From the NCBI RefSeq assembly GCF_903944925.1, contig NZ_CAJATU010000141.1:62001-126000 (forward strand): DNA of 64,000 bases, in the 5' to 3' direction. The notes below the pieces were generated by a model. It was not told the origin of the DNA and ran no database searches. It saw only the letters and a program-made list of their open reading frames with translations. Shown here piece by piece: positions 51,875 through 60,234 of this stretch. The translations under genes and the position numbers were made by a program. Source of the stretch: an uncultured Rhodopila sp. (GTDB taxonomy: Bacteria; Pseudomonadota; Alphaproteobacteria; Acetobacterales; Acetobacteraceae). Each line of letters starts with the position of its first letter. Position 1 is the first letter of the stretch.

Positions 51875-53032
51875 ATGACCGCATGGGATCGCCCGGCCAC
51901 AGGCCGCCGTCTTCGGGCCGTAAGCACCCTTGCGTTGCTGGCCGCGCTCGGCGCCTGCAGCAACGGAACCCACCAGAGCGCGATCGACGAATCGGCCCGC
52001 TACGCCGCACACGCCCGCGGCGACTACCGGCCGCCCGGACCGCCGGATGACCCGTGGGGACCCTATATCCGCGAGGCCTCCGCCAAGTATGACATTCCGG
52101 AGACTTGGATTCGCTCTCTCATGCGGGTCGAGTCCGGCGGCAAAGAATACGTGAACGGAAGCCTGGTCACCTCCGGCGCCGGCGCAATGGGCCTGATGCA
52201 GGTCATGCCCGGCACCTATGACGGGTTGCGGGACCGCTACAACCTGGGTGACGACCCGTATGAGCCGCATGACAACATCATGGCCGGCGTCGCCTATATG
52301 CGTGAAATGTATGAGCTTTACGGGAGTCCGGGCTTCCTGGCGGCGTATAATGCCGGACCGGCCCGGCTGGACGACTACCTGGCGAACATTCGCCCCTTGC
52401 CCGACGAAACCCGCCATTACGTCGCGATGATCGGCCCCAACCTGCGGGGCATCTACCCGAACAACCGCTCTGCCGCGGATGAGATGGCGATGAACGAGTT
52501 GCCGGTGAACATCCCGCCCGGCCGGCGCTACGGCCGCCCGAGCCATCCGGTGATGCTGGCCGGCGCCCGTCCGGGCGGCGGCGGCCGGGTGCCGCGGCGC
52601 GCCCCGGTGGAGGTCGCCCAGCTTCCGGAACCGCCGGCGTATCGCGCTTCAGGCGGACAACAGGTGGCGTTGATCACGCCGCCCGTTGCGCCCCCGCCGC
52701 CCTCCGGCGGGTTCCGCATGATTGCGTCGGCCAACGCCGCCGATGCCGCACCTGCCCGCCACGGTGCCGCGGCCTCCGGCCAATGGGCCATCCAGGTCGG
52801 CGCCTTCGCCAACCAGGGCCAGGCGCACAGCGCGCTGAACGCGGCCACGGGCCATGCTCATGTCGAACTGGCGGTTGCGCATCCGTACGTGGCCAGCGTC
52901 CACCAGGGCCGCACTGTGATGTGGCGCGCCCGGATGACCGGGATGTCGCGTGAGACGGCGATCCAGGCGTGCGAGAAGATTACACATGGGCGGTCGAGCT
53001 GCATCGTGCTGTCGCCGGACGCCCAGTCGTAG
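51875..53032 (+). CDS. Lytic transglycosylase lipoprotein with SPOR domain
   Basis: The 385-residue protein has a lipoprotein signal (LLAALGACSN, Cys 28). The SLT domain has VESGGKEYVNG with the catalytic Glu in RVESGG, GAMGLMQVMPGTYDGL and YMREMYELYGSPGFLAAYNAGPARLDDY. A Pro-rich linker (LITPPVAPPPPSGG) leads to a C-terminal SPOR domain (WAIQVGAFANQGQAHSALNAA), which binds denuded peptidoglycan at the division site. It cleaves peptidoglycan glycan strands. ATG 51875 has GGAG upstream. Transcribed away from the exporter. Confidence 0.94.
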   Translation: MTAWDRPATGRRLRAVSTLALLAALGACSNGTHQSAIDESARYAAHARGDYRPPGPPDDPWGPYIREASAKYDIPETWIRSLMRVESGGKEYVNGSLVTSGAGAMGLMQVMPGTYDGLRDRYNLGDDPYEPHDNIMAGVAYMREMYELYGSPGFLAAYNAGPARLDDYLANIRPLPDETRHYVAMIGPNLRGIYPNNRSAADEMAMNELPVNIPPGRRYGRPSHPVMLAGARPGGGGRVPRRAPVEVAQLPEPPAYRASGGQQVALITPPVAPPPPSGGFRMIASANAADAAPARHGAAASGQWAIQVGAFANQGQAHSALNAATGHAHVELAVAHPYVASVHQGRTVMWRARMTGMSRETAIQACEKITHGRSSCIVLSPDAQS

Positions 53033-53042
53033 CGGCTCGGGG

Positions 53043-53606
53043 TCAGAGTGGCTTCAGGGGTGGCGTTTCGCCGTCCGGCAGCGGCACCCGGGCGACGTTC
53101 AGGACCATCGACACCAGGCTGTAGTAGCCGACGGCGCCGACAAGATCGATGATGCCGCGGTCGCCGAAGCGCTCCAGCGCCGGCTGGTAGCGTTGGTCGG
53201 ACACAGCGCCCGTGGTCAGCAGTTCGGTGACGAATTCATACACCAGCGTTTCATCCGGGCTAAGGTCCCGCGGCCGGCGGCCGGCGGCGATCGAGTCCAG
53301 GATGTCCGGGTTCAAGCCGGCCTCGATGCCGAGTTGGCGGTGGGCGTAGAACTCGTACTGGGCGCCCCATTTGCGCCCGGCGAGGCAGATCGCCAGCTCG
53401 TTCAGCGGCGCCGGGATGGAGCTGCCGAAACGCACATGGGCGCCGACGCGCTGCACCAGGTCGCAAAGCTGCGGGCTGCGCAACAGCGCGTTGAACGGGC
53501 CGCGCAAGCCGGAGCCGCGCGGGCCGGACTGGATCGCATCGGCGACAGCCCGCTGCTCGTCGGTCATGGTGTCCGGGGTCAGCTCCGGAAAACGGGATGC
53601 GGACAT
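53043..53606 (-). CDS. Carboxymuconolactone decarboxylase family protein
   Basis: The 187-residue protein is of the CMD/AhpD-like fold: GPFNALLRSPQLCDLVQRVGAHVRFGSSIPAPLNELAICLAGRKWGAQYEFYAHRQLGIEAGL is the conserved helical bundle. It lacks the CxxC of AhpD, so it is unlikely to be a peroxidase-type disulphide reductase. Its reaction is unknown. It is convergent with the transglycosylase gene and follows the HAD gene by about 100 bases. Confidence 0.9.
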   Translation of the reverse strand: MSASRFPELTPDTMTDEQRAVADAIQSGPRGSGLRGPFNALLRSPQLCDLVQRVGAHVRFGSSIPAPLNELAICLAGRKWGAQYEFYAHRQLGIEAGLNPDILDSIAAGRRPRDLSPDETLVYEFVTELLTTGAVSDQRYQPALERFGDRGIIDLVGAVGYYSLVSMVLNVARVPLPDGETPPLKPL

Positions 53607-53702
53607 GGTATGGCTTCCTTCGGTCGCATGAATGAGGTCCGCCGCGCGGAGTTCGCCTGAGCCTAGCGCAACTTCCCGCGGGGCAAAATCGCCGGGGTTT
53701 CG

Positions 53703-54365
53703 CTACAGGTCGATCCACTCCTCGTAGCGGCGCAGCATGTCGGCAGGGTCCCGGTAGATCGCGAAGCAGCCGGTCCGGCGCAGATCCTGTTCGGGGAAAC
53801 CGCCGCACAGCACGCCGATGGTGCGAAGTCCGGCTTTGCCCGCCGCCTCGGCGTCATAGGGGGTGTCGCCAACGACGATCGTGTCGCGGGGTTCGATGCC
53901 GTTCAGCCGCGCCAACGCCGCATGGAAGATATCGGGATGCGGCTTGGATCTTTCGGCGTCATCCGAGGAGGTTTGCGTGTCCGTGAGCTCCGCGATTCCG
54001 GCTATGCGTTTGTAGATCTCGAGTTCTTCGTCCCTGGCCGACGATGCCAGCGCGATCGTCCTGCGGTCCTGCCGAAGCCGGAGAAACAGGTCTCGGACAC
54101 CCGGAAAGGCGATCACCAGCGGGAGATACCTTTCCTTGAACAGTGCGCTGCGATGCGCGGCGATCGCATCGCCCTGGCGGTCGAGGTTGCCCTTGGACAG
54201 GAACACCGGCATCAACTGGTCGCGGCCCTTGCCGATGTGGCCGCGGATGGCCCGGGCATCGATGTCGTGGCCGAAGTCGCGGAAGGCGTCCTGCCAGGAC
54301 CGGGCGTGCAAATCGACGGAATCCACCAGGGTTCCGTCCACGTCAAAAATGATGGCTTGCGGCAT
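53703..54365 (-). CDS. HAD superfamily phosphatase (Gph/PgmB-like)
   Basis: The 220-residue protein has FDVDGTLVDSVDLHARSW, with the nucleophile Asp and the DxD acid/base, IALASSARDEEL (motif II), KPHPDIFHAAL (motif III Lys) and IVVGDTPYDAEAAGKAG (motif IV). The cap lies between residues 20 and 90 as in phosphoglycolate phosphatase and beta-phosphoglucomutase-like enzymes. Substrate is unknown. ATG 54365 is the likely start. It is divergent from the PEP-CTERM gene. Confidence 0.92.
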   Translation of the reverse strand: MPQAIIFDVDGTLVDSVDLHARSWQDAFRDFGHDIDARAIRGHIGKGRDQLMPVFLSKGNLDRQGDAIAAHRSALFKERYLPLVIAFPGVRDLFLRLRQDRRTIALASSARDEELEIYKRIAGIAELTDTQTSSDDAERSKPHPDIFHAALARLNGIEPRDTIVVGDTPYDAEAAGKAGLRTIGVLCGGFPEQDLRRTGCFAIYRDPADMLRRYEEWIDL

Positions 54366-54554
54366 CGGGGTCTCGCATGCGGGGTCGGGACCGTGCAACG
54401 CGCCGGGCGGCATCGCAGCATGGGCGCGCCGGGTTCACGTTGCGGCGAATACCGGTACGCGCGCCGCCGGATGGAATTCGTACTAAGCGAGGGATTCCTG
54501 TGAGAGCGGAATGCTCCGTCGGAAAGCCGTCCTTTAGCGCGACGGAATTATTGA

Positions 54555-54583
54555 TTGATCAAACTTATGTGATGTGGTTATCT
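54555..54583 (+). promoter_or_regulatory. Candidate promoter of the second PEP-CTERM gene
   Basis: TTGATC, 17 bases, TTATCT reads as a sigma-70-like -35/-10 pair 28 bases before the ATG at 54612. The -35 lies in the palindrome TTGATCAA. The surrounding 60 bases are AT-rich. Confidence 0.45.
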
Positions 54584-54611
54584 GGTGCAACCGCATCATC
54601 TGGAGCCGACC

Positions 54612-55361
54612 ATGCGACACGAGCCGACCGTCCCCGACGCAACGACGTCCCCGCCTTGTGCCGCACAATGGCAACCCGGCCACGGCCGCGCCATCCTGCA
54701 GATTTCAGCCGCGACGGCAGCGCTTTTCGGCGCCCCCGGCCTGGCGATGGCGACTCCGGAGTTCACCCCCCCGGCCGGCGTGTCCGACTACCGGCTGCTG
54801 TTCGTGACCGCCGACTCAACCACGGCATCATCCGCCGATATCTCCACCTACAACGCGTTCGTCACGAACGAGGCCGCGCAAAACTCGGCGCTGCCGGCAA
54901 CGACCTGGACGGCGATCGTCAGCACGCCGACGGTCAACGCGGTGACCAACGTTGATATCGGCGCGAACGGCGATGCGAACGTGCCGATCTACCTGGTGGA
55001 CGGGGGGTTCATCTCTTCATCGGCCAACGCTTTTTTCGGCGGAAGCATCCCCGGCATGCCCGCTGTGGACCAGTTCGGCAACTCAAATCAGAATTATGTC
55101 TGGACCGGCTCAAACTCGGATGGTTCGGCTTATGCCGGTTACGAGTTAGGCGGAAGCAACGGGACAGGACAAGGCATTGACTGGATTAGCCCATCGTTTG
55201 TTCTTTCCCTCTATGGCTGGTCCGATTCCACGACGAGCAACACCTATCCTCTCTACGCCCTCAGCGGCGAGATCGACGTTCCGGAACCGGCGACCGGTTC
55301 GGCGTTGCTCGTCGGTGGGCTGATCGTCACCCGCGTCTTCCGCCGCCGCCGCTACCACTGA
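54612..55361 (+). CDS. PEP-CTERM sorting-domain exported protein
   Basis: The 249-residue protein begins with a long n-region, then a signal peptide (ILQISAATAALFGAPGLAMAT). The mature part is Ser/Thr/Asn/Gly-rich (YRLLFVTADSTTASSADISTYNAFVTNEA) and resembles PEP-CTERM proteins of unknown function. The C-terminus, VPEPATGSALLVGGLIVTRVFRRRRYH, is the sorting signal: PEP, a hydrophobic span and a basic tail. ATG 54612 has GGAG upstream; the track's 54585 is earlier and unsupported. It is divergent from the HAD gene and upstream of the adenylating-enzyme cluster. Confidence 0.85.
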   Translation: MRHEPTVPDATTSPPCAAQWQPGHGRAILQISAATAALFGAPGLAMATPEFTPPAGVSDYRLLFVTADSTTASSADISTYNAFVTNEAAQNSALPATTWTAIVSTPTVNAVTNVDIGANGDANVPIYLVDGGFISSSANAFFGGSIPGMPAVDQFGNSNQNYVWTGSNSDGSAYAGYELGGSNGTGQGIDWISPSFVLSLYGWSDSTTSNTYPLYALSGEIDVPEPATGSALLVGGLIVTRVFRRRRYH

Positions 55362-55442
55362 CGCGCCTTAACCGCGGAGCCTCCGTGTCTCGCCGGCAAC
55401 CCCGGCGGGCGCGACGACTGTCGTAACCGATGGCACCGCCGC

Positions 55443-56894
55443 ATGAACGTCACTGAACCGATACGCCGCATCGCGCGGCTGAATCCGAGCGCGACCGCCA
55501 TCATCCGCGCCGACGGCAGCAGCATCAGCTACGGCGTGCTCGACCATGCCATCGACCGCATGGCGGGCTATGCGGCCAGGCTCGGGCTTGAACCAGGAGA
55601 CGTCGCCGGCCTGAGCATTGCCGGCCCCGACGAATCCCTCGGCCTGACCCTCATGCTCGCCCTCGCCCGCATCGGCGTCGCCAGCGCGGAACCGAACGCA
55701 CCGGCGGAAGGTTTGCGCCTGCGCTTCCAGGCCGGCGCCGCGACCGCGCCCGGAAACGTCGGCTTCGACGCATGTTGGATGAGCAGCGAACCGGCGCCAG
55801 CGGATCACGTCCCGGCGCCAATCCGTAACGATCCCGCGGCGTTGTTTCGCATCTTCTCGTCGTCCGGCACCACCGGCAGGCCGAAGCACATCGCCGTCAC
55901 CCAGGCGGTGCAGCTTCGCCGGGTGTTTGCGTTCGGCCTCGCCGATGGCCTCGGACCAGCCGTCCGCGTTATCGGGATCAACCTTGGCTGCTCCTGGGGA
56001 TGCGCCACGGCGTTGCGGACGTTGTGGGCAGGCGGGACGATCGTGCTGTCCAACCCGGCGCACGCCCCGGATACCATACCGCGACACGGGGTGACGTCGA
56101 TCGTCACCTCTCCCGTCTCCCTGCGGATGATCCTGGACGCGTTGCCGCCCGGCACCGGCCCCTTTCCACGGCTTGAGCAGATCGAGGTGGGGGGAAGCGT
56201 GGTGCCGGAGACCTTGTGGCGGATGGCCGCCGAACGCCTGTGCAGGCGGATCGTCTCGATCGTCGGATCGGGCGAGGCGGGACTGACGGCCTCCGCCCCG
56301 ATCGATGCCCTGATCGCACGCCGCGGTGCCGGCGGCCTGATCGTGCCGGGCGTCGAGATCGAGGCCATGGACGAGGCGAACCACACGCTGCCGCCGGGGC
56401 ATGAGGGTGTTCTGCGCATCCGCAGCGACCGGCTTGCCTCGGGTTATCTCCAGGACCCCGAAAGTTCCACCGAGCGGTTCCGGGACGGCTGGTTCTACTC
56501 GAACGACATCGGCACAGTCTGGCCCGACGGCCTGCTGACGATCAGCGGCCGGACTTCGGACGTAATCAATGCCGGCGGGGTCAAAGTGCATCCGCAGGTC
56601 ATCGAATCGGCACTTCTGAAGCTGCCGCTGGTGGTTGACGCCGCCGCGTTCGGTGTCCCGGATGCCACGGGTGTCACCCGCATCTGGGCCGCGATCGTGG
56701 CCCGGTCGCGCATCGATGATGCGGTGCTGAACGCATTTTGCCGGCACGCGCTGCCCGGAATCTCGCCGCAGACCATCTTGCAGATGAAGGCGCTGCCGCG
56801 AAACGAAAACGGCAAGGTGCGGCGCGAGCAGTTGGTCGATATCGGACTGCACGCGAACAGGCGGCCAGCCGAAGCGATGGCGGCTCATGTGTGA
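55443..56894 (+). CDS. Adenylate-forming (ANL) enzyme, first of a tandem pair
   Basis: The 483-residue protein is a small ANL enzyme. SSSGTTGRPKHIAVTQA is the P-loop and RNENGKVRREQL the C-terminal catalytic Lys region. The A5 motif (usually YGxTE) reads GSGEAGLT, and the hinge has WFYSNDIGTVWPDGLLTISGR, where the Gly of TGD is replaced. The N-terminus MNVTEPIRRIARLNPSATAIIRADGSSISYG aligns with the next gene, so the two arose by duplication. No carrier-protein domain follows. It may load a CoA or a stand-alone carrier; substrate unknown. The next gene begins 113 bases after its stop. Confidence 0.85.
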   Translation: MNVTEPIRRIARLNPSATAIIRADGSSISYGVLDHAIDRMAGYAARLGLEPGDVAGLSIAGPDESLGLTLMLALARIGVASAEPNAPAEGLRLRFQAGAATAPGNVGFDACWMSSEPAPADHVPAPIRNDPAALFRIFSSSGTTGRPKHIAVTQAVQLRRVFAFGLADGLGPAVRVIGINLGCSWGCATALRTLWAGGTIVLSNPAHAPDTIPRHGVTSIVTSPVSLRMILDALPPGTGPFPRLEQIEVGGSVVPETLWRMAAERLCRRIVSIVGSGEAGLTASAPIDALIARRGAGGLIVPGVEIEAMDEANHTLPPGHEGVLRIRSDRLASGYLQDPESSTERFRDGWFYSNDIGTVWPDGLLTISGRTSDVINAGGVKVHPQVIESALLKLPLVVDAAAFGVPDATGVTRIWAAIVARSRIDDAVLNAFCRHALPGISPQTILQMKALPRNENGKVRREQLVDIGLHANRRPAEAMAAHV

Positions 56895-57007
56895 TCGCCC
56901 GCGTTGTCGTGGCTATCCCCCCGCCGCAGGTGGCCCGGGCAAGACCAAACGCGTCGCGCCGGACGGCGCCCTCCTGACCCCAGCACCCCATGCAGCCCGA
57001 GGCGATT

Positions 57008-58447
57008 TTGAACATCACCGCGCCCATTCGCCATACCGCCCGCCTCACGCCTGACGCTGTTGCGATCGTCCGTGCGGATGACAGTATCATCACCTATGGC
57101 ATGTTGGATCGCGCGATCGACCGGATGGCCGGCCACGCCGCCAATCTCGGGCTGCGGGCGGGCGATGTCGCGGGCGTTGCCATCCAGAATGAAACCACGC
57201 CGCTGATCCTCGCCCTCGGCCTGGCGCGGATGGGCGCGCTCAGCGCCGAGCCTTCGCTGCCAGCCGAGCAGATGAAGCTGTGCTTCCAGTTCGGACAAAG
57301 GGCGAACCCCGGACAGGTGCGCTTCGACGATTCCTGGATTGAGCCGGCGGCGGGCAGCAAAGCGGCGTCCCCGCGCACCATCCATGGCGATCCACTGGCC
57401 CTGTGCCGGATCTTTTCCTCATCCGGCACCACCGGCACGGCCAAGCACATTCCGGTCAGCCATGAGCTGATGATGCGCCGGGTCTACAGCCGCTGGCTCT
57501 GTCAGGGCGGCGGACCCCTGACCCGGATGATCGCGGTCGGCCTCGGCATCGGCTGGGGCTTCACCACGGTGCTGGTGACATTGTGGCAGGGTGGCACGCT
57601 CGTTCAGTTCAATCGGCCGGAGGCTGTGGAAGCGATGCGGCGGCACCGTGTGAACGTTCTCGTCACCTCGCCGTCAACGTTGAAAACGCTGGCGGAGATG
57701 CGGCCGCCCGGACAGGGGCCGCTGCCCGATCTCATGGCCATCGAGGCCGGCGGCAGCAACTTGCCGGACCTTGTGCGCCGGGCGGCAGCCGATCGGCTGT
57801 GCCGAAATGTCATCGTGCATGCAGGCGCTTGCGAGGCGGGTGGCACGGCCTCGGGCCCTGCGGACGCCCTGGACGGACGTCCTGACGCGGCGGGGTTCGT
57901 CTGGCCGGACGTCGAGATGCAGGCGGTGAGCGCGGATCATGTGCCGCTTCCGCCGGGAACCGAGGGCATCCTGCGGGTCCGCAGCGCCATGGTGGCGCCG
58001 GGCTATTACCGCGACGATGTCGCGACCGCCGAAAGCTTCCGGGATGGCTGGTTCTATCCCGGCGATATCGGCACCGTCTGGCCGGACGGGGTGCTGTGCC
58101 TGAACGGCCGGAATGCCGATCTGATCAATGTTGGCGGCGACAAGATCAGTCCGCAGCGGATCGAGACGGGGCTGCTGGCGATCCCGGGCGTGAGCGATGC
58201 CGCTGCGTTCGGAGTGCCCGACGGCGTGGGCCTGACCCGGGTATGGGCGGCGATCACCTCCGGCGCGCCGATTGAAGATGCGGTACTGGATGCCTTCTGC
58301 GGCACGCTGCCGTCGCACATGGCGCCGCAGATCGTCCTCCAACTCGAGGATCTGCCCCGCAACGAGAACGGCAAGATCAGGCGGGAAGCGCTGGTCGATC
58401 TGGCGCTGCAACTCAGTCAACCGGCGCGCCAGGCAGAGCCCGCATGA
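57008..58447 (+). CDS. Adenylate-forming (ANL) enzyme, second of a tandem pair
   Basis: The product has about 479 residues and is a paralogue of the preceding enzyme along its whole length. SSSGTTGTAKHIPVSHE is the P-loop (the conserved Pro before Lys is Ala), HAGACEAGGTA stands in for A5, WFYPGDIGTVWPDGVLCLNGR is the hinge and RNENGKIRREAL the catalytic Lys region. TTG 57008 aligns with the ATG of the paralogue and has GAGG 6 bases upstream; the ATG at 56990 used by the track has no ribosome binding site, but remains possible. Its stop overlaps the MFS start by 4 bases. Substrate is unknown and probably differs from that of its twin. Confidence 0.83.
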   Translation: MNITAPIRHTARLTPDAVAIVRADDSIITYGMLDRAIDRMAGHAANLGLRAGDVAGVAIQNETTPLILALGLARMGALSAEPSLPAEQMKLCFQFGQRANPGQVRFDDSWIEPAAGSKAASPRTIHGDPLALCRIFSSSGTTGTAKHIPVSHELMMRRVYSRWLCQGGGPLTRMIAVGLGIGWGFTTVLVTLWQGGTLVQFNRPEAVEAMRRHRVNVLVTSPSTLKTLAEMRPPGQGPLPDLMAIEAGGSNLPDLVRRAAADRLCRNVIVHAGACEAGGTASGPADALDGRPDAAGFVWPDVEMQAVSADHVPLPPGTEGILRVRSAMVAPGYYRDDVATAESFRDGWFYPGDIGTVWPDGVLCLNGRNADLINVGGDKISPQRIETGLLAIPGVSDAAAFGVPDGVGLTRVWAAITSGAPIEDAVLDAFCGTLPSHMAPQIVLQLEDLPRNENGKIRREALVDLALQLSQPARQAEPA

Positions 58448-59745
58448 CCAGGGCGTTCGGCAGCGCCTCGGGGCGGATCAGGCGCTGCCAACGGACCGCG
58501 CTTTGTCTGATTACCCTGGCCGGGCTGCTGAACTTCATCGACCGATCGGCCCTGGCGGTGGCCAACCCGCTGATCCGGCACGATCTCGGGCTGTCGATGG
58601 GTCAGATGGGATTGTTGCTGTCCGCCTTCCTGTGGGCCTACGCGCTATGCCAGCTTCCCTCCGGCGTGCTGGTGGACCGGTGGGGACCGCGCCGGCTCCT
58701 GGGGGGCAGTATCCTGTTGTGGTCCGGCGTGCAGGCGCTGGGCGGCCTGGCCAGTGGTCTATGGGGTTTCGCCGGAGCGCGCGTCGCGCTGGGCCTGGCC
58801 GAGGCGCCGCTGTTCCCCGGAATGGTCCGCATCGTGCGCGACTGGTTCGCTCCTCATGAGCGCGGCCTGCCGAGCGGTATCGGCTTCTCCGCCAACAAGA
58901 TCGGCCCGGCGCTCGCCCCGCTGCTGCTGACGCCGCTGATGCTGACCTGCGGCTGGCGCTGGACATTCGCATTGACCGGTGCCGCCGGGGTCGTGGTGGC
59001 GGGTGTCTGGTACCGGTTTTACCGGGATCCCGGCAGCCTGCGCCTGACCGCGGACGAAACCGCGTATCTGTCCGGCGGCTATGATGAAGCCGATAGCCGG
59101 CGGACGACCCTGGCCGACTGGTGCAGGCTGCTGCGCTACCGCACCACCTGGGGCATGGTCCTGGGCCTGTTCGGGGAGATGTATATGGGCTGGCTCTACC
59201 AGACCTGGCTGCCGGCCTATCTCGAAATCGAGCGCCACATGAGCATCCCGAAGACGGGGTGGGTCGCGGGCATCCCGTTCGTGTTCGGCGTCATAGGCAG
59301 CATCGGTTCCGGCTGGCTGACGGACTGGCTGTCGTCCCGGGGACTGTCGCGGGTGAACAGTTGCAAATTGCCTATTGTGAGCGGTCTGGTCGGGATGGCG
59401 GGGTTTACCGTGATCGCGGCGCTGACGCCGAGCACCATCGTCGCGGTGTCCGCCATTTCGGTGGCCCTGCTATTCAACGGCATGTCCGGCGCGATGGCCT
59501 GCACGTTGGCGAGTGTGGTCGCCCCACGCCGCTGCGCCGGGTCGCTGCAAGGCATTCAGACTTGCGGCGGGTTCGTGGGCGGCTCACTGGCACCGGTGGT
59601 GACCGGCTTCATCGTACAGGGTGGAGGCGGTTTCGCACCGGCGCTGTTGTTCAGCGCGTGCGTCGGTCTGGTGTCTGCGCTGGCATATGTGTTCGTGGTG
59701 CAGGACCGGCCTATGGAGGCGAGTGCGTTTGCCGGCGTGGCCTGA
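58444..59745 (+). CDS. MFS transporter (anion:cation symporter type)
   Basis: The 433-residue protein has twelve hydrophobic segments. LNFIDRSALAVANPLIRHDLGLSMGQMGLLLSAFLWAYALCQLPSGVLVDRWGPRRLL is the start of the ACS family (phthalate, glucarate, galactonate and similar organic anions). GFSANKIGPALAPLLLTPLML and the loop after helix 6 also fit. ATG 58444 overlaps the second ANL stop (ATGA), so the three genes form one operon. Import of a carboxylate for adenylation by the ANL enzymes is the obvious reading, but export of a product is equally possible. Confidence 0.92.
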   Translation: MTRAFGSASGRIRRCQRTALCLITLAGLLNFIDRSALAVANPLIRHDLGLSMGQMGLLLSAFLWAYALCQLPSGVLVDRWGPRRLLGGSILLWSGVQALGGLASGLWGFAGARVALGLAEAPLFPGMVRIVRDWFAPHERGLPSGIGFSANKIGPALAPLLLTPLMLTCGWRWTFALTGAAGVVVAGVWYRFYRDPGSLRLTADETAYLSGGYDEADSRRTTLADWCRLLRYRTTWGMVLGLFGEMYMGWLYQTWLPAYLEIERHMSIPKTGWVAGIPFVFGVIGSIGSGWLTDWLSSRGLSRVNSCKLPIVSGLVGMAGFTVIAALTPSTIVAVSAISVALLFNGMSGAMACTLASVVAPRRCAGSLQGIQTCGGFVGGSLAPVVTGFIVQGGGGFAPALLFSACVGLVSALAYVFVVQDRPMEASAFAGVA

Positions 59746-59829
59746 AGAAAATGTCGCGCAGGTATAGATTGAGCCTACGATAGTATGTAGGCGTCAACCG
59801 TTTGTTCACACTTTGCCGTCAAAATAAAA

Positions 59830-59858
59830 AAGCCGGCGGGATTTTTTCCCGCCGGCTT
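59830..59858 (+). promoter_or_regulatory. 5' leader hairpin, unit 1
   Basis: AAGCCGGCGGGA, loop TTTTT, TCCCGCCGGCTT is a perfect 12-bp stem, 6 bases before GGAGGT. It could act as a leader structure governing translation of the peptide, or as an attenuator. An upstream terminator for the MFS operon is also possible, although the U-run lies in the loop rather than after the stem. The stem recurs in unit 2 with another loop. Confidence 0.6.
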
Positions 59859-59875
59859 AACCTGGAGGTAAGAGG

Positions 59876-59956
59876 ATGCTTGAAAACCTTACCCTCCTGG
59901 CGCTGATTGTGGTGATCGTGACCATCAAAGTCAAGATTATCATCAAGAAGCGATAG
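59876..59956 (+). CDS. 26-residue hydrophobic/cationic microprotein, copy 1
   Basis: An ATG at 59876 with GGAGGT 7 bases upstream opens a 26-codon frame ended by TAG. The peptide is one short membrane span (LTLLALIVVIVTI) followed by a cationic tail (KVKIIIKKR). It lies 130 bases after the MFS stop and is too short for the ORF track. The nearest copy, 359 bases downstream, differs at 3 of 26 residues, while four codon changes are silent. That pattern, and the very strong Shine-Dalgarno sequence, argue for a real gene. Hydrophobic peptides of this size include type I toxins (Ibs, Ldr, Fst groups) and small regulators of membrane proteins. No family is recognised; no toxic activity is claimed. 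Confidence 0.7.
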   Translation: MLENLTLLALIVVIVTIKVKIIIKKR

Positions 59957-59964
59957 GGGGAGTG

Positions 59965-59989
59965 GGCCGGTCCGCAAAACGGGCCGGCC
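59965..59989. terminator. Hairpin after microprotein copy 1
   Basis: GGCCGGTCC, loop GCAAAAC, GGGCCGGCC: a 9-bp stem with one G-U pair, 8 bases after the stop codon. It lacks a U-tract. In unit 2 the same stem separates the microprotein from the convergent acnA gene, so it may stop transcription from both sides. Confidence 0.6.
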
Positions 59990-60001
59990 TGCCCCGGGTG
60001 A

Positions 60002-60070
60002 TCAGGCGGTCTTGACCAACGCCGGCAGCTCATCGCGCCGGATGCCGCCGTGCCGTATCTGCCGATCCAC
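60002..60070 (-). pseudogene. Diverged remnant of the acnA 3' end
   Basis: On the minus strand this reads VDRQIRHGGIRRDELPALVKTA followed by TGA. The end of intact AcnA reads VDEVAYYQHGGILRYVLREMAKAA followed by TAG. The stop positions are exactly 360 bases apart, the same offset as the flanking duplication. Only the last 22-24 codons are present. It has no start and cannot make aconitase. Confidence 0.6.
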
Positions 60071-60189
60071 GCTACGGCGGTGCGGGTTTGCGGCGGCGGG
60101 CGGAGAAAAATGTCGCACGAGTATAGGCCGAGTATACCGTAGTATGTGGGCGTCAACGATTTCTTCACACTTTGCCGTCAATATGAAAA

Positions 60190-60214
60190 AGCCGGCGGGA
60201 TTGTCCCGCCGGCT
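60190..60214 (+). promoter_or_regulatory. 5' leader hairpin, unit 2
   Basis: AGCCGGCGGGA, loop TTG, TCCCGCCGGCT is an 11-bp perfect stem. Compared with unit 1 the stem is kept and the loop differs in length and sequence, which fits an RNA structure under selection. Confidence 0.6.
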
Positions 60215-60234
60215 CAACACTCGGAGGTAAGCCA

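Noticed and set aside
59750-60170. Antisense promoter (minus-strand TTGACG boxes) opposite the microprotein leaders
   Set aside because: TTGACG occurs in both units on the minus strand, but no -10 hexamer lies at suitable spacing, and a transcript would run away from its own ORF. Not claimed as a type I antitoxin RNA.
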